DNA from: Durusdinium trenchii
Taxonomy: Eukaryota > Sar > Dinophyceae > Suessiales > Symbiodiniaceae
NCBI GenBank assembly: GCA_963970005.1
Contig: CAXAMN010015302.1
Span: 69,780-133,779, forward strand
Reading direction: 5' to 3'
Length of the DNA: 64,000 bases
Below the pieces are notes generated by a model. The model did not search any database. It was not told the DNA's origin and saw only the letters and a list, made by a program, of their open reading frames with translations. The position numbers were made by a program, and so were the translations under genes. Positions 33,001 to 39,099 of this stretch are shown one piece after another. How positions within the stretch are numbered: position 1 is the stretch's first letter; every line of letters starts with the position of its first letter.

Positions 33001-35945
33001 GAGTCCATAAGAATTGGTGCACAAAAAGGTCACAAGTATGCAATAATACTCGAAACTGTAAGTCACAGGTTGAAAGGATTCCTCACTGTGCACTTCTCCT
33101 TGACTTTCAATGTTGGATCAAAGAACGAGCTCTCGCCCACGCCGTCCTTCAGTTGTAAAGTTGAGCCCGGCTCTCTCATTCAATGCCTTTCATCATTCAA
33201 TGCTCTATCTTTGACTCTATCTTCATGTTGGCTTGATTTTTGACTCTATCTTGCTAATTATCTTGGAACCATTGATGAAGCTGATGAAGCTTACCCAGTC
33301 CTTTTTGAGGCCCAGGATCTTCTTTAGTCTCGCCTCTTTCTCTCGATTGATATTGACTTTCAAGGTGCTCACCACCTGTGAATGTGACAGGTGCGACACG
33401 AATGAAATCAACATGTTAGACATACACATACTGTTTCTGATGTTCCTGTCTTTTCTAAATAAAAACGAAAACATGTCTTTTTACCTGTTCCCTTTGAACC
33501 TGTTTCTTCCTTTCTGAATAGCACCAAATCATTCGCATGAAACATCGACACAGCACCTGTGGCTTCATCGGGACCACTTGCCCATCTTCGTCCAGCTCGC
33601 GACCAAACTCATCGAGGATGAGCTTTCGAGCCTGGGGAAGAATGCTGACACAGCGCCAGCGACCAAAACCGTTTCTTGTGAACTCATCCTTGGAAAGGTC
33701 TAATCAAGTGCAACAGCTAAGAGGATCCTCCAACCGCAACCAGTGCGGATCCACTTCAGTTTGTGTTTGAATCCTCTTCCATTGGCTCTTCTGGACATGA
33801 CTCATCGACACAAAGTTTCATCAAACTATGCACTACTCAAAACCAGTCTTTCTGCACATCTCCAAATGTCCTAACACAGCACAGCAATGTGTCTTGCCTT
33901 TGGCGCTTCCCCAGTCATGAAGCCTCCACTAAGACCTTCACACACTCTCTCAACAAAATGCACACATGTCCACCACGTTCACTGGCATGCTGATTTCACT
34001 CTGGAAACGATGTTCTCAAAAGCAGCGGCGAGAATTTCATCTAGAGAATTATCTGTGCAAACGCACAAAAAAGTCATCAGAGCTCAACCTCAAACACACT
34101 ATATAGTGTTTTGAAGCAATTTGATACTGTCAGCCAAACAAAATAATGCACCTTGACCTTTGATTTTGGCCATCTGTTCTTGAATCTGCCGCTGGAACAT
34201 TGCTGCTCTCTTGGCCTGGCAGAATTTCTACATGGCAATGGTTGGAGGTGATTGGACTTCCCTCCAAAACCTTTTTTTAAGGATAGGGGGGAGAAGGCCG
34301 CTAAGAGGAAGAGGTAGCTAGTGCTTAAGGTAGGACGCAGGATAGCTGACGCTTCTTCAAGAAAGCTCCCCGGCTGAGGGCGGGGCTTCCTTGAAGAAGC
34401 GCTCGTGCTAATCATTTGGTTCCTATATATATATATACTGTATATAGAGAGAGAGAGAGACAGATCTTTTGGGAAACTTAACTTAACTGCAAAAATTATA
34501 TGGATTTGATAAAACAGGCTGGTGGCCATTTCTTTTGTACTATTTTCGTGCACTCTGCTTGCATCATCTTACGAGAAGCCCGTCTTACACAATTCAAAAT
34601 CCAAACACCCATGGAAGTCGATTCGGTGTCGTTTCAATCCAAATCTGGCAGCAAGCATACAGAGGCATGTGACATTACATGAGTTCCTCCACCTGTGTCC
34701 GTTCAGCATCCCTTTTCACACAACATACCCCGACCTCTTAAATGCCTTGTTGTATCAAGTTGTATCCGAGATTTTACAGCCAAGCAAAGCCTTTCCCAGC
34801 TACCCTTTTTAACCCTTGCAAAATGTCAACTGTTGGTTATTACAATGGATCTTAAAAAGATCCCTATGCAATGCTGCTAATAAGCCAACCGCTCAGCCCT
34901 CAGTGATTGGAGCCCACACTGATGAGTTGCACGTTGTCTAGTCTCTGCCTTTTCTAGAGCTTCTCTTGCCGCAGATGCAGCAGCTGACAAGTCCTCACGA
35001 GCAGGCAGGAAACTCAACACCACAAAGCATCAAGTTTTGTTGAACATGGCCGCATGCTAATGACAGCAAAGGCAACTGATTGGTGTGTGATCTAAATGAT
35101 ACTTCTACGAGTCTAGGCAGCACGTTTCTTCCAAACCTTTTCCTTCAACTAATCTGTCAAATGAGTTGTGTGTGTTTGCCCATGCTGTCCAAAGAAGCGC
35201 CAGCAGCACCGGGTGGTCCCCTGGCATGCGCGGAATCAACCAAGTTGATTCACTTCACAAACTTGATTCATTTATCATTTCTCATGAAGATTGTTCAGTG
35301 GACTCGAAATCTTGTGCCAGAATGGCAGTCCAGGTTGCACAGGCAGCAGGCCCAGAGCAGAGGTATCCACGCCTGGCAAAAACGGAGGTAGGACCAACTT
35401 GGCTGATCCAACAGCTTAAGGTTTCATGAGAAAGCGTTCCTGACCTACCAAAGGTGCAAGTGCAAGGTCATCTGCACTTGGGACAGGCAATGCTTCAGGC
35501 TCCTGCAGGTGCGTCTAAGCTTTAACAGGTTGGGCCCTCAGCCGTCAATGTGTTTGCATCTTGGCGCACGTGGCAGGCCAAGGCACAGCTCAAACAAACA
35601 AACAAAAAAACAAAACCAACAAACAGCAAGGTGTGGTCCTGACCCCATCGATTTCGCCTTTGACGCTTTGGCTTGGGCTCCTCCTTTGGAGCGTCAACAT
35701 CCTGGAAAAATCAAAAGGACAAGAATGAACCACCAGAACCTGAAATGACTGTTGTGACATCTTGCGGCACCACAGGCACAACACATCTGCAAGTCTTTGT
35801 CTGGAGCCTCCACGACTTCGGTCGGCTTCTCAACCTCGACCTCAGCAACCTCTGCAACCTCTGTGACCTCCGCATCCTCCTGCCGCGACATGCCACAGTT
35901 GGACAAAAAATAGATCCTGACTGTTAAGTTCAAATCCTCCGCCAT
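10599..35945 (-). CDS. PRPF3: U4/U6 small nuclear ribonucleoprotein Prp3 homologue, at least 32 exons
   Basis: Prp3 is a U4/U6-bound scaffold of the spliceosomal tri-snRNP, acting in the nucleus. Exons found by eye, in gene order: 35945-about 35760, 35701-35644, 35502-35445, 35372-35318, 35220-35190, 34993-34949, 34215-34158, 34052-34009, 33631-33557, 33375-33295, 33146-33087, 32988-32954, 32869-32806, 32729-32646, 32563-32520, 32116-32090, 32014-31957, 31904-31818, 31761-31726, 30407-30380, 30219-30152, 30009-29971, 28030-27993, 27756-27709, 27390-27346, 27148-27111, 27048-27019, 12062-12023, 11669-11602, 11306-11273, 11174-11148, 11031-10975, 10943-10881, 10802-10599. Reading phase is kept across nearly every joint from the third exon on. 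Open points: the joint after 35644, a missing small exon between 27346 and 27148, a 31-nt gap at 10944-10974, and the start codon (ATG at 35945 is a candidate). Confidence 0.85.
11350..11470 (-). repeat. Hairpin repeat, copy A (in a Prp3 intron)
   Basis: Inverted arms at 11390-11409 and 11417-11436 pair over 20 bp with one mismatch around a 7-base loop (core CGCTTCTTCAAGGAAGCTCC). In reverse orientation the flanks match copies B and C: CTAGCTAC..TAGGACG before the hairpin, and CACTAATGATTTGG..TTCCTAGAT..GGGGAAACTTAA after it. Confidence 0.7.
12458..12462. repeat. Target-site duplication of element 2, left copy
   Basis: GGTCG, repeated perfectly at 18271-18275 directly after the 3' LTR. Confidence 0.92.
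12463..12678 (+). repeat. 5' LTR of element 2 (216 bp)
   Basis: Starts TGTGAAGATGC and ends CCAATTCGACA. It contains the palindromic-looking CTTGACATGTCACATGTG and the GC-rich CTGCAGAGGGCGGGCTC. Confidence 0.92.
12680..12692 (+). promoter_or_regulatory. Primer-binding site of element 2
   Basis: TGGTAGCGGAGCC one base after the LTR end, identical to the site of element 1. Confidence 0.75.
12840..13530 (+). pseudogene. gag: Element 2 gag remnant
   Basis: Starts with a region reading LDLRDSYAPLFSGQPADYREW. One frame over it continues as KMSLTKRSNESVLNIVGSFT and VTWRLFQDW, typical of dinoflagellate copia capsids. At about 13064 it jumps to an acidic DYEDEGYPDDD segment, so the middle of the capsid is deleted. 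A Y/D/R-rich linker (ASAYDAAFASYTDARRRFQE) follows. No CCHC knuckle survives. Confidence 0.6.
13560..14030 (+). pseudogene. Element 2 aspartic protease (frameshifted)
   Basis: CVMLDPGARAFLSGYGPF at about 13580-13635 holds the DxGA active-site motif, with Pro at the usual Thr/Ser position. A frame change at about 13660-13760 leads to YVDGKYGTIELLLLPG and LCGRPIIKALGM, the flap and C-terminal part of retropepsins. The DPG variant and the frameshift argue against function. Confidence 0.6.
14094..14888 (+). pseudogene. Methyltransferase-like module of element 2
   Basis: LWEVYCGKARTAQMAEALG resembles a motif I loop, GWDFEQ an acidic turn, and HATIEQPKHAPSW the ENP-like motif. The order and spacing parallel the module of element 1. 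The loop expected to hold the catalytic SPxC reads LLWSRTQSLG, so the Cys is gone. It sits between protease and integrase, which argues that the module belongs to this copia lineage and was not a chance gain in one copy. Confidence 0.5.
14930..15965 (+). pseudogene. Element 2 integrase (frameshifted, DDE residues present)
   Basis: FNEVLQADVMWLRRG (about 14960-15005) gives the first Asp. LLTDEGRGW, frame-shifted near 15160-15190, gives the second. HSVAPGEAYERLALFERRHA (about 15228-15287) holds the Glu. The C-terminal part reads YKGINAEYALGQQVWFWR and IRWLGPAQVV, a copia-type tail. The catalytic triad is intact at residue level, but at least one frameshift separates its parts. Confidence 0.7.
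16500..18035 (+). pseudogene. Element 2 RNase H remnant and transmembrane C-terminal extension
   Basis: LKFAKEHKDVSLYYNHIG, CFFDAGFTARADGSSQGG (RNase H first Asp) and RWMSSERQIADGLTKESARALL (the RNase H end) are joined without the middle strands and without any RT upstream. Past the usual polyprotein end the frame continues: a hydrophobic ALLVLLMLSMLAMAQG, then WLAILALIHIAVMTGIYMAG (a strong single membrane span), a Lys-rich stretch, a helical segment and a Cys/His cluster (CWHHESCH...CAYC) before the stop at 18035. The extension resembles those of elements 3 and 4 in position. Confidence 0.65.
18057..18270 (+). repeat. 3' LTR of element 2 (214 bp)
   Basis: TGTGAAGAAGC...AATTCGACA, followed by the duplicated target GGTCG at 18271-18275. 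Confidence 0.92.
18976..19312. repeat. Three diverged tandem units of about 100 bp
   Basis: Each unit has a TGGAGGAGG-type start, a (T)ATACAATCAGAATCTTGTCAAAAATG-like middle and GAATTGTA(T/C)AAAGGAGAATA near its end. The two right-hand units (about 19107-19207 and 19208-19312) are closest. Element 3 inserted just beyond the last unit. The remainder of 18276-18975 shows no gene and is intron of the Prp3 gene. Confidence 0.55.
19355..19359. repeat. Target-site duplication of element 3, left copy
   Basis: AATAT, repeated at 26566-26570. Confidence 0.88.
19360..19441 (-). repeat. 3' LTR of element 3 (82 bp)
   Basis: Ends ...CAGCGCGCA on the minus strand. One mismatch (G/A on the minus strand) with the 5' LTR. 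Confidence 0.88.
19495..20560 (-). CDS. Element 3 C-terminal extension with membrane span and coiled coil
   Basis: After RNase H the frame continues about 330 residues to the stop at 19495. A Glu/Arg-rich helix with heptad-like leucines is followed by WLWTFIVILMVVIAVLIFGI (about 20345-20280), a strong membrane helix. Next come a coiled-coil stretch (WKKLERMETRLQQVVDDVKV) and acidic low-complexity segments. Copia polyproteins normally end with RNase H, so this is an added module. It could anchor particles to membrane or be envelope-like; no signal peptide or furin-like site is evident. Function unknown. Confidence 0.7.
20560..22318 (-). pseudogene. Element 3 reverse transcriptase and RNase H (one internal frameshift)
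   Basis: The first part (22318-21533) reads TTRFVRDWRVK, RRSRLVAREYA, SMDVKDAFLQVPQEE (first RT Asp) and LPGQRLGAKAWFDYF. A one-base insertion near 21560 breaks it. The second part (from 21555) has LIHVDDVLYLG, an intact VDD. RNase H follows with ETFTDSDWSGAKGHRRSTSA, SSAEAELNALVSGAADG and LVDNSAALHL (D, E, D) and the His-type end RHIAGKLLWIQD, GTVANVADLGTK. Apart from the frameshift every catalytic residue is in place, so the lesion may be very recent or a sequence error. Confidence 0.82.
22185..24038 (-). CDS. Element 3 integrase
   Basis: 617 residues. A helical N-terminal segment is followed by a zinc-type H-H-C-C cluster (HELTH...RCPAC), then the DDE core: ISFDFCKVKAKG (first Asp), VQYYCDNEPTARQ (second Asp), NSLAENAVQRVRGL (Glu). 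A copia-style HPLWSWACRHAAWTLNRYQV region and GKMCPFGEVVF lead to a long charged linker. All three catalytic residues are present. The last 60 or so residues of this frame are out of register with RT: a net +1 change near 22250-22270 moves the true reading into the next frame. Confidence 0.82.
   Translation of the reverse strand: MEEFDGADIPGGDDEPNPGRDLEEQMVRYEIGVALPEEIRVNEVPLTVDSPLRNLRAACAFYRIGQSGGKRKCFSRLVAHQGALELMMAKDLAARGQAMGQRIPVEQVTAKVPTEAERKAHELTHVPYAPRCPACIRHRARPDQRRRTGKSHDQGCPAISFDFCKVKAKGSGAIGAEEEDAAQEGVQDDESGALLMVAVCSETGSLLGLPLKTKNQMNLITHELLAFTQILGHEAVQYYCDNEPTARQIVRLLVSSRTAMGLKTTMGTTKLYDSAGNSLAENAVQRVRGLAASMMESLAEKIGLRFQRQHPLWSWACRHAAWTLNRYQVLRGTTSFELTHGKAYDGKMCPFGEVVFAYTKQKQGFKADPKWKVGICLGKTEVQDAWVIGDGNRVFLSKSIRRVADASTRYIACYQGFTAYSWEYQQNFGGRIVPSKRVATMVGGPLLGLPTPGAGGEALQDEDAKEVIAFSKSYAGKLEEAKDLVEVAEKEKVQAQEMSEEQKIVENKKLDYVEESVSLPPTRVKDPNLVDDMNNQAGPSMPGATPRSPAQKSSLSATGDGGDAKRLKFTTFKLVRESEGESSETKRQKVGEDAGRKKGTSNRSRSGGVLSHGPVLW
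24132..24962 (-). CDS. Element 3 aspartic protease
   Basis: LKVIVDSGADASIFPG holds the active-site DSGA. SYGNKDVDI, SQPILSFGRLM and GWSIDG follow as expected for a copia retropepsin. The frame ends in an acidic linker and a TGA at 24132-24134. The same frame stays open after that TGA, meets a second TGA near 24051 and then enters integrase. Both TGAs would be CGA (Arg) if a single C-to-T change were undone, so I read them as decay of CpG sites. Confidence 0.8.
   Translation of the reverse strand: MNFSTLPQRMKRRMVATKSTPLLRLRMKRRSTRPRTGEEQQTLKVIVDSGADASIFPGRLMGMTRSDQVLGQALHLQDAQGKKIQSYGNKDVDILMMTSEGQSVVLKERVTFSDMVSQPILSFGRLMRSGWSIDGQRQCLRNGSLEVPLAFQNQSLVVDASIRVITEPLVIRTLAVRLNEELTNMAGSGYGWKKKDEFWVGLHLSARFQSPQFIPGFRDQGEGMCRTTLVEKQGSWELVEMAEPLDGLEEQEEEVEELRDVGLSKVMTFVAQEGTV
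24820..26319 (-). CDS. gag: Element 3 gag (capsid and zinc-knuckle nucleocapsid)
   Basis: 499 residues, uninterrupted. An Ala-rich start (AQAVIAAANAAAQAAQAAAL) is followed by a copia-type capsid (LQWRDWYWTVKQYLVVVD; FLYSLLGSLVQGRLTGVI; GIMSYPSFNMKSSLLPQI). Next is a very Lys/Gly-rich linker (GKGKTKDGKGKSKGKEDRQK) and one CCHC knuckle, CWTCGKPGHMSRDCWR (CX2CX4HX4C). The C-terminus is acidic. It should package element RNA in the cytoplasm. It overlaps the protease frame, which lies +1 relative to it. Confidence 0.85.
   Translation of the reverse strand: MVGGEKLPGRQVLFEEVETEEKEKMDQSDMPVLAQAVIAAANAAAQAAQAAALSGGAAGPGAEGAGGSQGVLKRDLAKLIPRPGAFNPTDREQEVLQWRDWYWTVKQYLVVVDAAFQDELEKLEANLTTEIDWELLDEGEQQRSRFLYSLLGSLVQGRLTGVIKNVEKFNGMEALRQLLMNCQPQARNRTMNLLQGIMSYPSFNMKSSLLPQILKLEEHYVQYERLGGKLSPDMRSAVLLRAVSGQMKTHLNLTLNEGSSYNKIREAIIAFDTATTKWNESGALTFSGMSPMTSAADPSGPMPMEIDRIKGDGKKGKGKTKDGKGKSKGKEDRQKGKGKGGKPSGKEGKGKGGGKESKGGKGKATNEVCWTCGKPGHMSRDCWRIRQVEAPAVQSIAGSHTTSPSTTLTTSTSSGGGGDTNVGAKNIRRVSQPVIFDLREGSEAGSIRVVSQVEFFNIASEDEEEDGCYQVNTIAETENEEEVDEAQDRRRATDLEGDC
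26471..26483 (-). promoter_or_regulatory. Primer-binding site of element 3
   Basis: TGGTAGCGGAGCT on the minus strand directly after the LTR, the same initiator-tRNA-Met-type site as in elements 1 and 2. Confidence 0.8.
26484..26565 (-). repeat. 5' LTR of element 3 (82 bp)
   Basis: Read on the minus strand it runs TACGCAAAAC...CAGCACGCA. The start is TA instead of the usual TG. The target duplication flanks this exact boundary. Confidence 0.88.
26656..26673. repeat. (GATA)n microsatellite
   Basis: Four to five GATA units. The rest of 26571-27018 is Prp3 intron with nothing else recognisable. Confidence 0.7.
27019..30407 (-). CDS. PRPF3: Prp3 exons downstream of the nested gene
   Basis: ERKKLRRLKR (30407-30380) joins QERTQEIRDKIKMGILQPPPPK (30219-30152), the counterpart of human LQEKVRLGLMPPPEPK. 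VKMANLMRVLGDE (30009-29971) plus AIADPSTVERKVR (28030-27993) gives the counterpart of [22 protein letters not shown]. Then QQVEQRRKEHEQRNE (27756-27709), LPAEERKQKKK (27390-27346), VLVFKIKDLANKK (27148-27111) and FKIDMNAQ (27048-27019) follow in the Prp3 order. Donors here are mostly GC. The donor after 27019 reads GAGCAT, a GA donor, and its intron runs to 12063. Confidence 0.87.
28297..28340. repeat. 15-bp tandem repeat, three units
   Basis: TTGGATGGTAGCCT plus one T, repeated three times. The period is a multiple of three, so an open frame runs through it. It lies in a Prp3 intron; 28031-29970 otherwise shows no gene. Confidence 0.75.
29175..29262. repeat. 21-bp minisatellite, locus 1
   Basis: About four units of CCTCCAACCTAGATGCGATGG with a few changes. 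The same unit in reverse orientation forms the repeat at 38795-38873. Confidence 0.75.
30480..31466 (-). CDS. PAP2-superfamily membrane phosphatase, intronless, nested in a Prp3 intron
   Basis: 328 residues. The complete PAP2 active site is visible: KX6RP (K188-P196, KAGFHRARP), PSAH (206-209, the PSGH-type motif with the catalytic-cycle His) and CRX5HX3D (R255, H261, D265). Hydrophobic segments at about 88-106, 147-172, 213-226, 238-254 and 266-290 predict a multi-pass membrane protein. The basic, Ser/Ala-rich first 60 residues could be a targeting peptide. Such enzymes dephosphorylate phosphatidic acid, lipid phosphates or sphingoid phosphates; the substrate here is unknown. Start: first Met after an in-frame stop upstream. 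The reading frame is uninterrupted and lies wholly between two Prp3 exons (31726 and 30407) on the same strand, which suggests a retroposed copy. Confidence 0.85.
   Translation of the reverse strand: MELWSKAVPRHHVKPAARCTTKGASFAPTGGFPCSVGLASFAALGKSLRPRTARHYKGDAGDTSGVSEVTRNSQEVATAFRHGMPSTAGLIVITCTLLVLLLGMITSMESGNMLIEIDHNLHSYLLSSLRLDPALFKDVSNKLDDTAQFLCWLTALASLASSTEDGALLLLAVPGGLQFVRFCQGVLKAGFHRARPSNMVSDFSYPSAHTARFTFCAATILLLLLPRLKNHHKKSVSLDHWLAVAFGAWILMGSCRMLADAHWFSDTLGGAALGVDVAAFVELCLLFLQALSLQEKCSVGDGCEEMHQKPRIHAIYLCQLIITNGLLL
31726..34215 (-). CDS. PRPF3: Prp3 central exons
   Basis: KLILDEFGRELDEDG (33631-33557) matches PLILDEQGRTVDATG of human Prp3. VVSTLKVNINREKEARLKKIL matches the following TLKANIRAVKREQFKQQL. 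SSFFDPTLKVK (33146-33087) matches NTFFDPRVSI. Next come MKRRSFRFIEEGELVKKE (two exons joined by a GC donor) for RRTFKFHDKGKFEKI, a Lys/Glu-rich exon, and EPIPEVEW-WDIPF (32116-32090 plus 32014-31957) for the Prp3 hallmark IPEIEWWD. ITPYVEHP (31904-31818) matches ITNLVEHP. LTPK (31761-31726) continues at 30407 as ERKKLRR, matching LTKKEQKKLRR. The order is colinear throughout. Confidence 0.88.
34310..34470 (+). repeat. Hairpin repeat, copy B (in a Prp3 intron)
   Basis: Arms at 34350-34371 and 34382-34401 (CGCTTCTTCAAG(A/G)AAGC...). It shares with copies A and C the left flank TAGGACGCAGGATAGCT and the right flank GTGCTAATCATTTGGTTCCTA, then GGGAAACTTAAC. A TA run and a (GA)n run are inserted in the right flank. 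Confidence 0.7.
34949..35945 (-). CDS. PRPF3: Prp3 N-terminal exons
   Basis: Candidate start MAEDLNL at 35945, then an acidic EV-rich segment and a basic stretch KPKRQRRNRW (35701-35644), as in the charged Prp3 N-terminus. Short Pro/Ala/Leu-rich exons follow (EPEALPVPSADDLALAPLV; GPPGAAGASL). The exon 34993-34949 reads DLSAAASAAREALEK and joins, by a GC donor, to AKRAAMFQRQIQEQMAKIK. Together these match the conserved Prp3 helix that in human reads AIEKARKAAELQARIQAQL. No PWI domain was recognised upstream, so the extreme N-terminus may be shorter than in animals or remain unfound. Confidence 0.68.
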
Positions 35946-38597
35946 GCTGGGCTGTGCACAGCGGCTTCAGGACCTAAGCTGAACTGACAGAAGAAACCTA
36001 TCAGGAAGAATCGCAAGGTGCAATATGCATGAAAAAAGCCAAGCCGATGAGAAACGTCACTTATGCATCAAGCACAAATCTCTGGGTGATTGCTTGGATA
36101 ATTCTGCATTCAGTGAATGTACCAATAGAATTACTTCAAGCCCACGTCACCAAACTGTTTTGCCACTGATGATATTGAAAGGGCCCCTACATCCGAATTA
36201 TTGAATGATGCCATAGTGTTTGAGTCCGTGTTGCTCTCATGTCGCATGTGACTACTTGTCAAATCGCTTGTCATGCCAGCTTGTTGTTGAGTAGTTACGT
36301 AAACTATGTTTGCAGTCGCCGCTGTTGTTTTTGTCATTGTTGGTCGTTATTGCTGCTGTCATGACTTGCAGCCAGCCATTGCTAGTATTTCCGCGGTTTG
36401 CCATCCGCTTTGTCATTGTGAGTTACGGTTGCTATCGCCCTTGCTATTCTGGCAATGCTCTCATGCATGTCATTGATGCTTTCGTTCAGTTTGTCTCTGC
36501 TGTTGTCATTGTAGCCTGTGGGATATTGTGCAGGGATCCTGCTTAGGCCACTACCAAAGAATTGAGCTGGGCAAGGGCACTTTGTGGGCTTTAACCAGTT
36601 CAATCCAGGTCAAGACATTTCGGGTAAACTCTGAATACCCTAAAGCCTTCTTGGTTGGGAGAATTACTCCAGCAGCATGCCTCACACTTCCAGGGGATCA
36701 GTGTCAACGAATTGACATTTCTAGTGCTAGTTGAAGCAGCCTGGGAAGCGGAGATGAGCCTAACTTCCAGGTATCTGGGGAAACAGCGCCTTGCACTTGA
36801 TAAAACTGGTGAAACTAGAATATTGGTAGGCCGTAATGCTGCCTGTTGCCAAATGGAGTGAATCGACTGAGACTGCGTGACGACAGCTTGCGCGTTTCTA
36901 CCTACAGTAAGTTATCTATCTAGTCTATTAAAAAAAGAAAATGTACTGTTCATTGTTGAAGAGACTTGGGATGGGGTCCTCCACAACATCTGCCATCAGG
37001 TACTCTTCATCTGATTTGTATGGGCTCTTCCTTTGCTTTCGAACTTAACTCCAGTTTCAAAATAAAAACAACAAGGCTTGGAGCAAACCAAAGGCTCGAT
37101 TTCTGAAACCTCTCATTGGGCCAGGTGGACAGGAGCTGCAAAGTCTTGAACAGCACTCCCAGACCCGATTATTCTTGACGCTTGGACCCTTGGGAAATTG
37201 TGAGTCTGATTTGTCAAATTTGGTATCCCAAGGGGTTCACACTTGGCCACTGAAGAATTGAGAACTTGCAATGATTTCTGTTGTTGCTGTACCTGGCCTT
37301 GAAAGGCCATTACTAGGGCATTGAGAACCGTATCCGCTGCTAATTGAAACCAAGCTGCGTAGGGAAAAGGAGGGCTGAACCAAAGGAGAGCTAGTCAAAA
37401 CAATCACAGCAGGGAAACAAACAATCAGCATCTGTACAAACATACTCCTTACATAACATACCATTTGATACACAACCGAACAGGATCATACCAACGATAC
37501 CATACGTACCGTACTACTGATACTGTACAGTACCCTACCATACAAGCCATACATATATGCTAGCTCTGCGGCGAGAGAAAACAACAACGTTGCGTGAACT
37601 AGAGTGATCTGCGAGGATTGTTTGGAACATTGACCAATAGCCAATACCTCCACCAGTCCTATGAACAAACAGAACAGCATGTCTTGGCAAAAAAAGCAAT
37701 GCTACTAGAGTGAAACGCCCTCAGTCAAGACATGGTTGGGTGAAGTCGGATTGGTCTGGAGGGTTCGATGCTGTCATGATGTTGAATTCTTCGGTGCCAA
37801 ACGTGTGGCCTGAAGTGTGCCTGTTTATTCAGTGCAGCAACAAAAGAGTCGGAGGAAAGGTCCCCAAGATGGATTTAAGAATAGTGGTGCCAGTCAGATA
37901 AATATGTGAATGCAAATTAATATGTAAATGCAGATTAATGTGTATATATATATACACATATAAATACATATAATGGCCCAGCGAAACGGCCTGATGTCAC
38001 TCAAAACAGACCGCAAAAAAAAGTAGAAGGTGTGCATCACTGATAATAATAATGCTACAGCAAAGCTACCGTTTTCAGCCAGCACAATACAACCCCTGGA
38101 CTCCTTACTTCGACTAAAAAGACTAATGTTTCTTATATATATATACATCTAACTGCAGTACAAATGAGCAAGCGCTGCCGTTCAGGGTCGTTCAATGTAC
38201 CTCCGCCAACTCTGAGGGTAGGGCGGTTATGCCAAACCGTTGATCATGGGACTATCGATACATTGAACCAGAACGACCAGAGACACGCATAGGTCTCTTC
38301 GAGGAGGCCGTGCAGGAAATCTAAGGTCTAAAAGTCAAGCATCAACAGCAGCCAATCATGCATCTTCTTCAATTCCACACCTTCACATCCACTGCCAATC
38401 CTGATTGCTAAAATACCCCCAACACAGGCTTGCAAAACAACAATGCACATGGTCAAGTGCAAATTGCAGGATGCCGATGCCCTCCTTGTCCCAGCGTCAA
38501 GCACGTTTGACATCCGACATCTCTCAAGGGACTTTGTGATGGCTATCTGCACTGGTTACCGGCCATGCGGGCACTTACTTCGAACTGGACAATATAC

Positions 38598-38631
<34 letters not shown>

Positions 38632-38794
38632 TCTACGCTTGCAAGCCCTTTAAGAGATGTCAACTTCACTTGAAGCTGTTTCGAACCCTGTCTAGGTGAA
38701 ACCGATCTTCTGCGTAGCATTCGGCAAAATCAATGGCCTGCATCGCGGAGTAACAAGAGCCTCACAAAATGAGACCGGTTCAATCGACCACGAA
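35946..38794. other. Stretch without a recognised gene
   Basis: Upstream, in the minus-strand sense, of the Prp3 start candidate. It contains short TA runs (37945-37960, 38135-38145) and an inverted repeat (GGTCGTTCAATGTA near 38189, partner near 38255-38275). I found no convincing exon or RNA gene. It may hold Prp3 5' exons or a promoter that I cannot recognise. Confidence 0.35.
38595..38623. repeat. (TA)n microsatellite
   Basis: About 14 TA units followed by TGTGTGTG. Confidence 0.8.
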
Positions 38795-38873
38795 GTAGGT
38801 TGGAGGCCATCGCTAGTAGGTTGGAGGCCTTTGCTCTTAGGTTGGAGGCCATCGCTACTAGGTTGGAGGCCAT
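38795..38873. repeat. 21-bp minisatellite, locus 2
   Basis: Units of AGGTTGGAGGCCATCGCTACT with substitutions, about 3.7 copies. The forward frame reads RLEAIA-type heptapeptides. It is the reverse complement of the repeat at 29175-29262. Confidence 0.75.
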
Positions 38874-39099
38874 TCTTCCTTTCTCTTCCTTTCCATTCTT
38901 CTTACTAGGAGGTTCTTACAGGAAGAAGCTTGACGTTCAGTCTCTCCGTTTCAGTGATCAGTATGTACAAAGTGAATCGTGAAAGCGCTGCGGGCATTGA
39001 GCCACCGGCGCTCAACCACTTTCTCCGCCAGATTTCACAGCCTTGAAAACATTCAGCACGAAGAATCTGTCAGGTTTCATGCAATACACTGAGGAGGAG

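Noticed and set aside
38189-38275. Inverted repeat GGTCGTTCAATGTA ... TACATTGAACCAGAACGACC as an RNA gene
   Set aside because: Pairing is interrupted by six unpaired bases and no conserved RNA motif is visible.
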